Assembly: GCF_020184175.1 (NCBI RefSeq)
Contig: NC_065531.1
Location: 61,458,806-61,522,805 of the forward strand
Origin: Aphis gossypii
Taxonomy: Eukaryota; Arthropoda; Insecta; Hemiptera; Aphididae
Length of the DNA: 64,000 bases
Direction: 5' to 3'
Below, in pieces: positions 1 to 9,988 of the stretch. The translations under genes were made by a program, and so were the position numbers. Numbering within the stretch: position 1 is the stretch's first letter; the number at the start of each line of letters is the position of its first letter. Under the pieces are notes generated by a model. That model worked only from the letters and a program-made list of their open reading frames with translations. It did not search any database and had not been told where the DNA came from.

Positions 1-248
1 AAACAATTTATATAGTATGATTTTTATGTAAACGATTTATTAATATATAAATATATATCTGTAAATGTGTATATTTGTGATACTGGGGTGCTAAACATTG
101 TCTTAGCGAAATTTAAAATTCTATTTGTATCTCCAACGATTTAAAACGTGTTTTAATTAAATTTTCACATGTATACATACATTTTTTTTTTTTGAAACAT
201 AACCTCAACAGGTAGAATTGAATTTTCTTTTGTTTTTTTGATTATAAG
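1..248. other. AT-rich non-coding DNA, probable intron end
   Basis: No gene is seen here. The last 25 bases before 249 are pyrimidine-rich and end in AG (247-248), which fits the 3' end of an intron feeding the exon candidate that follows. Confidence 0.4.
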
Positions 249-553
249 CGGTTGATAAAAATTTAGTTTATATAGCGAATGAATATACTTATATAAAGCG
301 AATCGAAATCAAATTAGCTTTTACGAGTATAGCGTTCTTCCAAGAAACGCCTGCAGAACAAATAGAACAGCTTACATTAGATATACAGACTACACGTAGT
401 CTAACAGAGATTGTAGCAACGATTCGCATACGTACCGGATTTCCGTTTGCCGAGTCGGGGGAATCGTTGGTTTATCTTTCGTACCATATGCGTGAATACG
501 ATTACGTAACCGCTATTGCATATTCCAAATGTATTCGACACCCCGTTGGCTAA
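249..553 (+). CDS. Probable 3'-terminal coding exon, unknown protein (partial)
   Basis: An open frame without an ATG begins exactly at an AG preceded by a T-rich tract. It reads two bases (CG) and then 100 codons to the TAA at 551-553. The translation has a balanced composition rather than the Asn/Lys/Ile/Tyr bias of random AT-rich DNA. Recognisable stretches are TPAEQIEQLTLDIQTTRSL near residues 33-51, GFPFAESGESLVYLSYHMRE near 63-82, and an end in CIRHPVG. GC content rises clearly above the flanks. An AATAAA near 697 could be its polyadenylation signal. The entering phase is one base from the previous exon, which must lie left of the window. I do not recognise the family. A chance open frame is possible, since several frames of about 100 codons occur by chance in this window, but the splice-site placement and composition favour a real exon. 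Confidence 0.42.
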
Positions 554-2941
554 GAAGTACGAATACAAAATATTTGTAACTAGCAATACGTACCAACATA
601 TATAGCTGAAGATAATATATTATGTAAACTGATTTTATATATTATGACAAGCATAATATGACTATAATATTCTCACATGATTTATTTAACTAGTAAAATA
701 AAATAATTATTACAACAATATTGAGTAACTTTAAAAAAAAATAGTCAGGTTGAATTATTTTGGACATTAGTAGGTACATCTGTATATCTATCAGTTTCTG
801 TATGTAGTTCAATCAGTTTTTCATTTTTAAGACAAACTTAAGAACAATTGTGGAAACTATAGTAATTGACATTTGGAAATTGAAAAATAAAGTATTATAC
901 ATGATGGTAATTATTATTATTATTATTATTATTATTTGACCATTATAGAACAGTAAAACATACAAATGCAAAAATCCCCTGATCTAGTTAATGATAAACG
1001 ATAATGGCCGTTTTCGTATGTATTAAGTTGGCTTCACTAAATTTAAAATATGCCAATTAAACAATATAATGGAAACAAAATAGTATTTTTATTTGACTAA
1101 CAATAATGAATAATAAACATATTACAATAAATTATCGAATTTTGGTATAAATTATAGATGTATACATATAATATAATAATGATGCAATGAAAATAAACAT
1201 ATACATTCGAATTTGCTGCTAGTTGAAAATATTGTCTTGTGTTCTGCAAGAATTTCTAAGGAGGAAAATCAATATGCATTTTTATATATTTTACGTAATA
1301 GTAAAAGAATAATTATGTCTCAAACAACTCAACAAAATAAATACTGTACAGTGTACATAGATATATGAATCAACATATTACAGAACATTGGAACTATTAA
1401 ATTATGCAATTTTGAGTAAGATATATTTCATATTAAAGTATTAGATGATAATATAAAACTATAAAAAAATAACTAGGTATAATACGTTATTGTTCAATGT
1501 ATAATGAAGGATGAAATACAATTTTCTAACACACAATTATTTGGTTCATATAGGTAGTCAAATGTAATCAATAGTAATTAAGATCGTTAATATCATTAAA
1601 ATTGTCTGCTCTTTCTACACTATGTAATTTAAACTAAATTAAATTATCGCTAACTCACAAGCTTATAAAAAAAAAAAAAATTTAATTTCTAATAAATTGT
1701 TTTCAAATATTCATTAACATTCATAATGTAAAACTAAATCATAGAAAACTGGTTAAAAAATTATTTTTTATTTTAAATTTCCGTAAGAAGTTCATTTACT
1801 GTTTTAAAGCGTATAGTCGCACTACTCGCCACAAGTTAATTTACAATTTCAAAATTGTAAAGGGATTACAGACTTAATTACCGCAAAATAATATTATATT
1901 TGTACATTTTCTTATGATACATTGTATGTATGCATTTATAATATAATCAATGTTATTTGTTAATATATATATATATATATATATAATATATATAGTATTA
2001 AATAAACTGGAAGTCTAAAGGTTAATAACACATGTTATTATTGTTTTAATATTTCTAAATTTAGTGGGAAAAATGCTGTAGGTACTAAATTATGTCAGAA
2101 TTTTTAATTTATGTCAAGCTGCTTTTAAGTGTTTAAATTTTAAATTTCAAAAAATGAACTTAATTAGAACAAATCAAAAAAAATATGAAAAGTAATCGAT
2201 TACAAATATTTATAAAAAAATTATAACTGAGTAATAATATATATATATTATATACCATAATATTAATTGAGTTTATAAGACACTTAATTATAATTTTTTT
2301 AATCAATATATTAAGAAATCAATTATAATATATTGAAATACATGCAATTTGACAAAGTTATGTAATAAATAATCAATAGCTGCAAGAGATAATCAATTGA
2401 ATTCGTAATATAATACGCGTATAACGTGTACCTATATACAATATATCTAGATATTAAATAAACATGTTAATAAGTCCTATATATAGTAGCACAATAGTTT
2501 TACAGAACTTATGGTTGTTATTAATACATCATAGCAAGATTAAAAAAAAATATTGAATCGAAAACTAAAAATTATAATTATTTAACAAGACATTTTTACT
2601 TTTTTAATTGTAACACACATTATTATGCGGTTAGTTACTATATAACGAGTGCATATACATCATATGTTTAACTTTTCTCAAAACATACATTTAAAGTAAT
2701 ATGTATGCTATAATATTATATTGTAATTATTTTACCCTAAGGATATTGAAAGTAGACTGTATTATAATCAAGTTTGTTCTGTACTAAATATTAATTGGGA
2801 TTACTAGTATAACGTTGATTAAGTAAAAGCATATTAGAATGCGTAACGTAAGTATATATAGTAATTTAGGGTGTGAGTGTGTATGTCACAGTTTTTTTTT
2901 TTTATCGACACGATATTGGACAAACTATACATCAGTTGCAG
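554..2941. other. AT-rich gene-free stretch with microsatellites
   Basis: No coding signal is seen. It contains an AATAAA near 697, an (ATT)n run at 909-936, an A-run near 1666-1680 and a (TA)n run near 1962-1984. A run of 12 T at 2892-2903 is followed by about 30 bases without AG, which resembles a branch/polypyrimidine region for the exon candidate at 2942. Confidence 0.5.
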
Positions 2942-3042
2942 ACACATGCAGGCCTATCGTAGCCAGAACTCCGATTGGACGATCAATCACTGGACTTTAT
3001 CCCTTAACACCGACAGAAAAACTAAACTTACAAAAATTTTAA
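2942..3042 (+). CDS. Possible 3'-terminal coding exon, unknown protein (partial)
   Basis: After the T12 tract and a nearly AG-free interval, GTTGCAG ends at 2941. The frame then reads AC plus 32 codons and TAA at 3040-3042; the translation contains CRPIVARTPIGRSITGLYPL. Local GC is well above background. An AATAAA at 3194-3199 is followed about 27 bases later by a GTGTGT stretch (3226-3231), the usual layout of an animal polyadenylation site. The entering phase (one base from the previous exon) matches the candidate at 249. No family is recognised. The ORF can be extended upstream to an ATG at 2839, but that part reads through the T-run and looks non-coding. It could also be chance. Confidence 0.3.
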
Positions 3043-3890
3043 AATTAGATAAAATGTCAGTTTGATCGACTGTTCGAGCATTTTATATATAATGTATTGA
3101 CCACTTCCGTTCACCTCTTAAAACGAGTTTATTTTTGTATTTATAGTAGTTAATAATATATAAATATGATAATATTATGATTATTTCTATACTAATAAAG
3201 ACACTTATTTAGATATTGACATATCGTGTGTATAATATACATCCTTTGAGACTACCCTATATGCTAAAAAAAAAAAAAAAAAAAACGGAAATTTCATACG
3301 CTGTATACGTACGTTGAAGATATTAACAACAGAATGATAATCGTCTTAGTGACATTTATGTAACGGCCTAAGTGAACCTACACGACACTTCAAATGTAAC
3401 ACCTACAGCTTATACGGTATTATATAAAGACTTAAAAAAACACACGAAGACTATACACGGTGATTCATCAAGCATTATTTTTCCTCTAATGATGAACTTC
3501 TTCGAATTCTTTTGAATTTTTGATATTTGAAATTTCTGTATAAATGATTATGATTAATAATTACAAAAATGAATATATAAGTATTTTAAAATTATTTTCA
3601 AGCAATTGCTTCTCTATACACATCATACATGTTCAAATAAATATTGGTTTATGAACCATTTTTATTTTTGGAACGAATAATAGACTATGGAAAGATTACA
3701 AAGATACATTATTCATAATGTTGAGTAGAAAAAAAGTATATCATATTATTGGGGCGTTTTCGATTATGTTCATGGTCTGATAATGTATTCAGTAATATAT
3801 TATACATTTTATAACAAATAAATCGAAAATTGATTTGTTTCATTTTACTATATTTAAACAGCATACATTGAACTTAAAGAATATGCTTAT
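3043..3890. other. Gene-free AT-rich stretch left of the retrotransposon
   Basis: I see no gene. It contains a long A-run near 3267-3285 and, at about 3458, a 'cggtgattca' stretch that resembles ends of dispersed insect repeats, but no element can be delimited. Confidence 0.45.
3194..3199 (+). promoter_or_regulatory. Candidate polyadenylation signal AATAAA
   Basis: AATAAA lies about 150 bases after the stop of the 2942-3042 exon candidate, with a GT-rich element about 30 bases downstream. In AT-rich DNA this hexamer is common, so the placement is the main support. Confidence 0.3.
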
Positions 3891-3894
3891 CACT
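3891..3894. repeat. Target-site duplication CACT (left copy)
   Basis: CACT lies immediately outside the left LTR (3895) and is repeated immediately outside the right LTR (11444-11447). Four-base duplications are usual for Ty3/Gypsy integrases. Confidence 0.9.
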
Positions 3895-4003
3895 TGTAAT
3901 GAACACTCAATTGCTTATTTATAGTTCATTAACATAAACATATAATATCCGGAATACTGTATATTACAAGTTATTCAAGTATAATTTAATTAATATAAAA
4001 TAA

Positions 4004-4009
4004 TTTATT
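4004..4009 (-). promoter_or_regulatory. Candidate polyadenylation signal in the 3' LTR
   Basis: The minus strand reads AATAAA about 110 bases before the outer end of the element, a plausible place for the end of R. Other AATAAA matches on the same strand (near 4146 and 4177) are alternatives. Confidence 0.4.
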
Positions 4010-4462
4010 CTAATTTGCGATATAAAATAGAATATTATGATTTGTTTACATAGTTGCATACAATATGAAGCATTACAGTTTTGTTATACATTTTAATGAT
4101 TACAGGGTTATTATTTAGTTGAATATAATATGAAATATTACTTTAACATTTATTATGTCACAAGCTTATCACGGAGTATTGATATTTATTGAGACTCACG
4201 TAATTGTTGTAATTATGAAAGATGCGTATCTATATTGTGATAGGGATAGTATGTTCCGTTGGCGGCACTGATCCCGATATATTTGTATTATCACGGTGAT
4301 AATGTGATGGCGGGCGGAGGTGTACAGAATCGGCTGCGACACTTCTCGTCGGCGGCGTGTGATTGAAGGCGGGCGGAAGTATGCGGGCTCGGTGGCGGCA
4401 CTTCTCGTCGGTGGTATGTGGTGGAGGGCGGGCGACGGTGTACGGGCTCGGCTAGTCGGACA

Positions 4463-4482
4463 GTACAGACTTTTGTCTGTAC
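4463..4482. repeat. Perfect 8-bp-stem hairpin in LTR, copy 1
   Basis: GTACAGAC, loop TTTT, GTCTGTAC: an exact inverted repeat. It sits in a longer unit repeated 151 bp further on (4614-4633). Confidence 0.9.
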
Positions 4483-4613
4483 CCACGACTGCTAGTTCCC
4501 GTCAGCGGCGGCACTTCTCGTCGGCGGCGGCACTTCTCGTCGGCGGCGGCACTTCTTGTCGGCGGCGTGTGGTGGAAGGCGGGCGACGGTATGCGGGCTC
4601 GGCTAGTCGGACA

Positions 4614-4633
4614 GTACAGACTTTTGTCTGTAC
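4614..4633. repeat. Perfect 8-bp-stem hairpin in LTR, copy 2
   Basis: Identical to the hairpin at 4463-4482, within the second copy of a larger LTR repeat unit. The same pair recurs in the right LTR. Confidence 0.9.
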
Positions 4634-5108
4634 CCACGACTGCTATAGTTCCCGTCGGCGGCGTGGTTGAAAGCGAACGGCGGTGTACTAGTACAGTTCG
4701 AACAGTTGGACAGTATAGTGTCACCTATACCCACAGCTGTCGAACTGTACCGCGGATGATTTCGGTGACGGCTGTTGCCCCTTTTCTGCCTGTTTAGGTA
4801 ACAACGCCCGTGGTAGTATTGCTAATTCTGATTATGATATTCATATACTTTCACTAGCTGTGTTAATGAATAGTTCATAATGCGTTATATCGTGGCAATG
4901 TTTATAGACAATTAATTACTTATCCGTATGTATAAAGATATTTTGACATTAATTAATTGTCTGATTGACGGGGAGATGAACGGATGTTGAAGTCAATTAT
5001 TTTACGAGCGCTATCTCTTATCGCTTTTTAGCGTAATCATAGTAAATTGAGCGACATCAGTGGCGGCGCGTAGCGATATAAAAACGCGCAATATACGTGT
5101 TCGTTACA

Positions 5109-5122
5109 TAGTCCCCTTTTTT
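5109..5122 (-). other. Polypurine tract for plus-strand DNA priming
   Basis: On the minus strand a run AAAAAAGGGGAC ends two bases before the 3' LTR. This is the expected place and composition for the RNase H-resistant primer of an LTR retrotransposon. Confidence 0.85.
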
Positions 5123-5258
5123 ATTTAGATTAATTTGTGAAAAAAATAAAATGATGATCCAGATATATATTAAAAAAAAAATTATTTTGAAGCAAATTTT
5201 GATAAATAAAAATTATTTGTAAAAAAAAAAATGATGCTGATGGCGTTTGACATGACTT

Positions 5259-5945
5259 CTAGTCCTTCTTAGATGATCCGTGTCTTAAATTTCTGAATCT
5301 CAAACGTTTCAACTGCCTTTTGCTTGGCACAGTTGATGTCGAAGTGCTGGGTTCAACGGTTATTGGAATGGTTATCTCTTGTGTGTTGTTATGTTGTTTC
5401 TCTTCTTCTGCCTTTGTTCTGCGTTCTTGAATAATCATTGAGAGATGTTGAGGTGGTACTCTTCTCAATATCTCTTCTGCTGCTGCTACTACTTCTTCTT
5501 CGTTGGTGACTATTTCTTCTTCTGCGAGTTGACTGGTCTCTCCTTCTTTATTTACCATTACGACTTGATTCTTTAAAGTGATGTCTGGTGTGGTTTTATA
5601 TTTGGTTACTAAAGCTTCCTGCTGGCGTCGGTATCGTGCTTGGGCTTTGGCATATTCTCGTTGATTGGGATAATGTATGTTTGTTAAGCTTATGTCGTTG
5701 ATTTGATTGGGTGGTAGTTCTGTTTCTTCGTCGCTACTTAAATGATCCTCTCCGAATAGTGTGATCATAAGACGACGAAGCCTGTCTTTATGACGTTGTA
5801 ACTTGTCCATGCTGGGTACTGTTCGGGGATTCTGCGGAAGATTAAATGGTGGAATTGATACTATTCTATATTTACATTTACACATTTCCGGCCACCGAAC
5901 ACGAACTACAACTACTACATGGACAACATTACACATAACATTCAT
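5259..5945 (-). CDS. Third ORF of the retrotransposon, unknown product (228 aa)
   Basis: The ATG lies six bases after the TAA that ends the integrase frame, so translation by re-initiation or from a spliced mRNA is possible. Residues 7-16 are Val-rich, but I see no convincing signal peptide, transmembrane anchor or furin-type site, so it does not look like an envelope protein. From Met46 (5810) the protein is strongly charged: an acidic patch (SSDEETELPP, about residues 70-79), a Glu-rich helical stretch (AEEEIVTNEEEVVAAAEEIL, about 141-160) and a very basic tail (KRQLKRLRFRNLRHGSSKKD) that looks like a nucleic-acid-binding or nuclear-localisation segment. A pyrimidine-rich AG about 30 bases before Met46 could be a splice acceptor. 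The function is unknown. The intact 228-codon frame suggests a real accessory protein of this lineage. Confidence 0.75.
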   Translation of the reverse strand: MNVMCNVVHVVVVVRVRWPEMCKCKYRIVSIPPFNLPQNPRTVPSMDKLQRHKDRLRRLMITLFGEDHLSSDEETELPPNQINDISLTNIHYPNQREYAKAQARYRRQQEALVTKYKTTPDITLKNQVVMVNKEGETSQLAEEEIVTNEEEVVAAAEEILRRVPPQHLSMIIQERRTKAEEEKQHNNTQEITIPITVEPSTSTSTVPSKRQLKRLRFRNLRHGSSKKD

Positions 5946-5951
5946 TTGGGA

Positions 5952-6105
5952 TTACATTAAGTACTGCCCTTTTCCCGGATCTGGGGGAATAAAGGGTTTG
6001 ATATTTGCCATATTGTGTGTTGATAATTTTCCATCATTTCCAATAATGACAACGGTGTTGTTGCTTCGTACTTCTTTGACGACGTAGGGGCCATGATAAT
6101 AAAAA
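5952..6105 (-). CDS. Integrase C-terminal fragment (third Pol frame)
   Basis: After a frame break at the A5/T5 run at 6101-6105 the integrase C-terminal region continues in another frame to a TAA at 5952-5954. The recognisable content is HGPYVVKEVRSNNTVVII followed by a short tail ending in KGQYLM, typical of the SH3-like C-terminal region of Ty3/Gypsy integrases. Without the break it would continue the frame at 6034-6609. It has no start codon of its own. Confidence 0.75.
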
Positions 6106-6609
6106 CATTTTTTTTATTTCTCTTTCTGACGCGGATGACAGCTTGTGTAATTTTATTAATACCTGTTGTCCTTCCTTGTATTGAATAAATGTCTTATTCT
6201 TGTTATGGTATTCGCATCTTTGGTTGGCAGTCTTCTTCAGTTTCTTATGAGCCATTTCTAGCATTACCGTCTGTTCTTGAGGCTTGGGTGCTTCTGGGAA
6301 GTTGATCAAACTGTTCAGTGTTAGTGTGATTTTGTTTCCGTCCACTAACTCTTGTGGAGTAAAACCAGTAGAACTATGTGTAGTATTATTCATCCAGTAT
6401 TCTATCTTCGGTAGATACTGCACCCAATTAGTATGGTTCCTATGACAGTAAGTACGTAATATCCGACCAATTTCGCGGTTAGCTCTCTCAACCGGATTAC
6501 CTTCAGGATGGTATGTGGTTGTAACTGATGCTTTAATTCCCAGCTGTTTTAATTGTTCTCTCCACTTAGTGCTGTGAAACTGTGTCCCGTTATCTGTCAG
6601 TATTCTTTT
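6034..6609 (-). CDS. Integrase catalytic-core fragment (second Pol frame)
   Basis: This frame opens at the frame break at 6606-6609 and runs to a TGA at 6034. It contains the second catalytic Asp (LTDNGTQF, codon at 6594-6592) and the catalytic Glu (GNPVERANREIG, codon at 6489-6487), 34 residues apart by my count. The first Asp of the triad is in the main ORF. Residues from IEYWMNNTTHSSTGFTP onward are typical of Gypsy integrases. The last 20 or so codons before the TGA are out of frame because of the next break. There is no ATG, so it is a broken part of Pol and not a gene. Confidence 0.85.
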   Translation of the reverse strand, partial: KRILTDNGTQFHSTKWREQLKQLGIKASVTTTYHPEGNPVERANREIGRILRTYCHRNHTNWVQYLPKIEYWMNNTTHSSTGFTPQELVDGNKITLTLNSLINFPEAPKPQEQTVMLEMAHKKLKKTANQRCEYHNKNKTFIQYKEGQQVLIKLHKLSSASEREIKKMFLLSWPLRRQRSTKQQHRCHYWK

Positions 6610-9600
6610 ATAGGACCGTATTTAGGTAAATAATGCTTCTTTATTCTGTTTAGAATTATCTCTGCGGTAGCCTTTCGTATATCGTATAATTGTAGGTGTT
6701 TGGTGAATATATCCAATAATACTAGAATGTATTGAGACCCTAGTCTCCCTTTGGGAAGTGGTCCTATCAGATCCAAGGATATAACTTCTCGTGGTCCTTC
6801 CGGTACCTGTGCCATAAACGGTCCCCTGGAATTATGCGTAGGTATTTTGCTCTTCTGACATAGTTCACAACTCTTGGTAATATTTTTCACTTCTTTGTAC
6901 ATGTGATGTAGTTGGTAATTTTGTCTGAGAAGGTTGTATGTTTTTGATGCACCAAAATGTCCATACAATTCGTGTGTCTCTGATATAAGGGCTTTTGCTA
7001 TCACTGCTGGTATCATTACCCGGTGTTTTTTGAATTTGTCTACATAAAATAATAAGTTTTGATATATGCAGTAATCTTTACTTTGCTTCCGAGCGATTCT
7101 CTCCTTAATTGATTGGATGTGTCTGTCTTGGTTCTGTAATTCGTGAAGGTTGGAAAATTGTTGCGTTAATGACTTGCTGTATTGTTCCCACACGATTCTA
7201 TGGATACATATATCTGTGTGAGCGTTGCATTCCGTATTCCCTGGTTCTTGAGGATATCTTGTTAAGGTATCTGCTCCGATATTATCCTTTCCTGCTATGT
7301 GTGTTATCTGTAAGTTATATTCCTGCAGCTTGATGGACCATCTCATTAATCTGGCATTTAATAATTGGCAACTGTTCAAAAACGTCAGTGCCTTATGGTC
7401 AGTTAGTATGTGTATTGGATATCCTAAAATGTAATTGCGATATTTTTGACATCCAAATACAATAGCGAGAAGCTCCAATTCCGTAGTATAATATTGACGC
7501 TCTGGTGGTTTTAATGTTCTACTTATGAATCCCAATGTTCGATGTTGTCCCTGTTCATTGATTTGATACAGTTCAGCACCGATATGTGTCCGTGACGCGT
7601 CCGTGGACAAGTAGAAGTCTTGTTTGTAGTCGGGATATTCAACGATGATGTCTTCTAAAAAGTGTTTTTTTATTTGTTCAAATGCTTCCTGTTGTTCTTT
7701 TTTCCAGATCCATTCACTTCCCTTTCTGGTGATCTTGCTCAGTACTTCAGTATATTTTGACAAGTCCCTGATGTATCGCCTGTAAAAATTGATGAATCCC
7801 AAGAACGACTGAACTTGTTTTCTGTTTTGTGGTGGTTGGAAATTTTGTATAGTGCGAACCTTCTCCGGATCCATGGTGATTCCTTTCTCCGATATAACGT
7901 GTCCTAGGAAGACTATGCTATTTCGTAAAAAATGAGATTTTCCTAGGTTGATTTTTACATTAAACTGGTTGAAACGTTGAAATATAGTTTCTAGTCGTTG
8001 TATGTGTTCCCTGAAGGTGGTAGATGCTACGTGTATGTCATCAACATATACTGCGGTGAATTGAAGTACTTCTGGTCCAAGCACTTTATCCATCATTTTT
8101 TGAAATTCGGCAACCGAATTGATTAGCCCGAATGGCAGTACTTGAAACTGATAATTCCGTCCCCTATATAGGAACGCTGTAACTTCCCTGCATTCCCTTT
8201 TGAGTGAGCATTGCCAGTATCCTGCCGTGAGGTCTATGGAACTGAGATACTTGGCTCCTTGAAACTTTGTTAATATATCATCAATGTTTGGTGGACATTC
8301 TCGGTCTGGTATTATGCGTGTGTTTATCTTTCGTGCGTCTAAACATAGTCTTATTTCCCCGTTCTTCTTTTCCACACCTACTATGGGCGAAGACCACGGT
8401 GATGTTGATTGTTCAATTATTCCTAATTCCAGCATCCTTTGTATTTCTCGATCCATTTTTTCTAGTTTGGACATTGGTACTGGGTATGGGCGTTGGTAAA
8501 TAGGGTCACCTGGAGTAACTTTTATTTGACACTCGTGTCCCCTAATTTTAGCTGGACTGTCGGAAAACAAATGTTCATATTTTTTGAGTAGATTGTCAAA
8601 TTCTTCCGCTTCGTGTTCCTTAAGTGATGCTTTGTCAATAGATTCTTCAACCGTTTCTATATCCTTTATTTGTTCATTTTCATTCACTTGTTTAGGTATG
8701 GTGTTTGCAAATTGAGTGGTATGTATTTGTTGATTTATTGTCCAATGGATTTCTTTATTTTGGAAATCGACTTGCGCGTGGTATTGGTTGAGTACGTCTG
8801 CACCAATTATTCCTTTTTCATTTAAGTTTTCTATTTGTATGAAGTTCGCAAAAATGTTCGCGTTACCGATACGGCAAGCACAATAAACTTGTTTCGAAAT
8901 TTTGCAGATTCTTTTCCCTACTGCATTGCTTATTTGCACTCCACTCACCGGCAATACTGGTATAGTTGGGTTCTTCCTTAACAATATATCGACGACTTCT
9001 TTTGTAAGTACACTTATGGTGGCTCCTGTATCAATTAATAATTGTACTGGCTCTCCTTCGATATAGCACTGTAAATACGGGCTGACCGATTTCTTATTTG
9101 TGGGTATATTATTCACTGTGTGATTTGTTATCTCTGGCTCGCTCGTCTTGTCTTTTTCTTCATTACTGTGTGTTTCTCCCTCCTCATATTGAATCTGATT
9201 AATTTGTTCGGATTGTTGGTTATCTACTGTATTTGATTGTTGATTTGATCGTACGTTAGCCCGATTGTTCCTTGGACCATTCCAATGATTGTTTCTTACT
9301 GGTGGTCTGGACCCATTCCAGTTGTTATTCCTTGGTGGTGGTCTCTGTTCGTTGTAATTATCGTTATGTGGTGTTGATTGATCATTGTTTTCTCTATGAT
9401 GTTCTTCTGTGCTCAATAATTTCATTGCGGCGTTAATTTTTTGTTCCGGTAAGGACATTAGCATAGCTCTTAGGTATTTCGGGTAATGATTCGCAATGTT
9501 ACGCAGTATTTCTTCTTCGGACAGTTGTGGTACTTGTAAGTGTTGAAGTCTTGTAGCCCATTGCGCGAAATGTTCCCTATAACTGACATTATTCGGTATT

Positions 9601-9968
9601 TGATTTATGTTGTGGCATTTGCTTAACATCTGTATCTGTATTTCTCTTGACCAGAATTCTTCAATGAATGCGTCCCGAAAATCAGTATAATCTCGTACTT
9701 GAAACTTCATTGTGGATAGCCAATTACTCGCCGATCCTCTTAAACAATCACCAATTACTAACATTTTTTCTTCTCTGGTAATTTGTTTAACTTTAAAATA
9801 GTCGTTGACCTTGCTCAAAAAATCTATCGGGTGCATGTCTCTATCGTTCCCATAGAATGTAGGTTTTGAAATTTCAATGTTCGAATTTCTTGCTGTTTGT
9901 TTATATTCGTTAGTGGAATTGTCTATTTTTTTCTGCATTTCACTGATTTGTTCTTTCATATCCTTCAT
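6597..9968 (-). CDS. Gag-Pol polyprotein, main frame (1123 aa, broken at both ends)
   Basis: A single frame carries Gag and Pol with no frameshift between them. Residues about 40-190 are a retrotransposon Gag capsid region (DFLSKVNDYF, LRGSASNWL). Residues about 200-250 are Asn/Arg/Pro-rich and lack a CCHC zinc knuckle. The aspartic protease motif is LLIDTGATISVL (DTG at 313-315). Reverse transcriptase follows, with LPFGLINSVAEFQ and the catalytic YVDD at 641-644. RNase H has STDAS (about 789-793), TELELLAIV (about 829-837) and LTDHKAL (about 855-861). The integrase zinc finger uses His999, His1004, Cys1034 and Cys1037, and the first catalytic Asp is Asp1066 (SLDLIGPLP). The frame ends at a TGA inside the integrase core caused by a break at 6606-6609. 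Upstream, the probable true Gag start (10141) is in a different frame. The product would copy RNA into DNA and insert it into chromosomes. Confidence 0.95.
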   Translation of the reverse strand: MKDMKEQISEMQKKIDNSTNEYKQTARNSNIEISKPTFYGNDRDMHPIDFLSKVNDYFKVKQITREEKMLVIGDCLRGSASNWLSTMKFQVRDYTDFRDAFIEEFWSREIQIQMLSKCHNINQIPNNVSYREHFAQWATRLQHLQVPQLSEEEILRNIANHYPKYLRAMLMSLPEQKINAAMKLLSTEEHHRENNDQSTPHNDNYNEQRPPPRNNNWNGSRPPVRNNHWNGPRNNRANVRSNQQSNTVDNQQSEQINQIQYEEGETHSNEEKDKTSEPEITNHTVNNIPTNKKSVSPYLQCYIEGEPVQLLIDTGATISVLTKEVVDILLRKNPTIPVLPVSGVQISNAVGKRICKISKQVYCACRIGNANIFANFIQIENLNEKGIIGADVLNQYHAQVDFQNKEIHWTINQQIHTTQFANTIPKQVNENEQIKDIETVEESIDKASLKEHEAEEFDNLLKKYEHLFSDSPAKIRGHECQIKVTPGDPIYQRPYPVPMSKLEKMDREIQRMLELGIIEQSTSPWSSPIVGVEKKNGEIRLCLDARKINTRIIPDRECPPNIDDILTKFQGAKYLSSIDLTAGYWQCSLKRECREVTAFLYRGRNYQFQVLPFGLINSVAEFQKMMDKVLGPEVLQFTAVYVDDIHVASTTFREHIQRLETIFQRFNQFNVKINLGKSHFLRNSIVFLGHVISEKGITMDPEKVRTIQNFQPPQNRKQVQSFLGFINFYRRYIRDLSKYTEVLSKITRKGSEWIWKKEQQEAFEQIKKHFLEDIIVEYPDYKQDFYLSTDASRTHIGAELYQINEQGQHRTLGFISRTLKPPERQYYTTELELLAIVFGCQKYRNYILGYPIHILTDHKALTFLNSCQLLNARLMRWSIKLQEYNLQITHIAGKDNIGADTLTRYPQEPGNTECNAHTDICIHRIVWEQYSKSLTQQFSNLHELQNQDRHIQSIKERIARKQSKDYCIYQNLLFYVDKFKKHRVMIPAVIAKALISETHELYGHFGASKTYNLLRQNYQLHHMYKEVKNITKSCELCQKSKIPTHNSRGPFMAQVPEGPREVISLDLIGPLPKGRLGSQYILVLLDIFTKHLQLYDIRKATAEIILNRIKKHYLPKYGPIKEY

Positions 9969-9988
9969 ATCTTGTTCATGTTCTTTTT

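Larger units (their letters stand above)
3895..5108 (-). repeat. 3' LTR of the retrotransposon (left copy)
   Basis: This 1214-bp LTR starts TGTAATGAACA and ends GTTACA on the plus strand. The central third (about 4300-4760) is GC-rich, with three tandem 19-bp units containing CACTTCTCGTC (near 4506-4562) and two copies of a perfect hairpin. An AATAAA on the minus strand at 4009-4004 could be the transcript polyadenylation signal. Short ORFs inside the LTR on both strands occur identically in both copies and come from the GC-rich repeats; I do not call them genes. Confidence 0.96.

Noticed and set aside
4196..4797. Several ORFs of 76-116 codons inside the LTR, repeated in the right LTR
   Set aside because: They are open on both strands because of the GC-rich tandem repeats, and their identity in the two LTRs follows from LTR duplication rather than selection.
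5259..5945. The third retrotransposon ORF as an env gene
   Set aside because: There is no signal peptide, no transmembrane anchor, no cleavage site and almost no Cys beyond residue 25.
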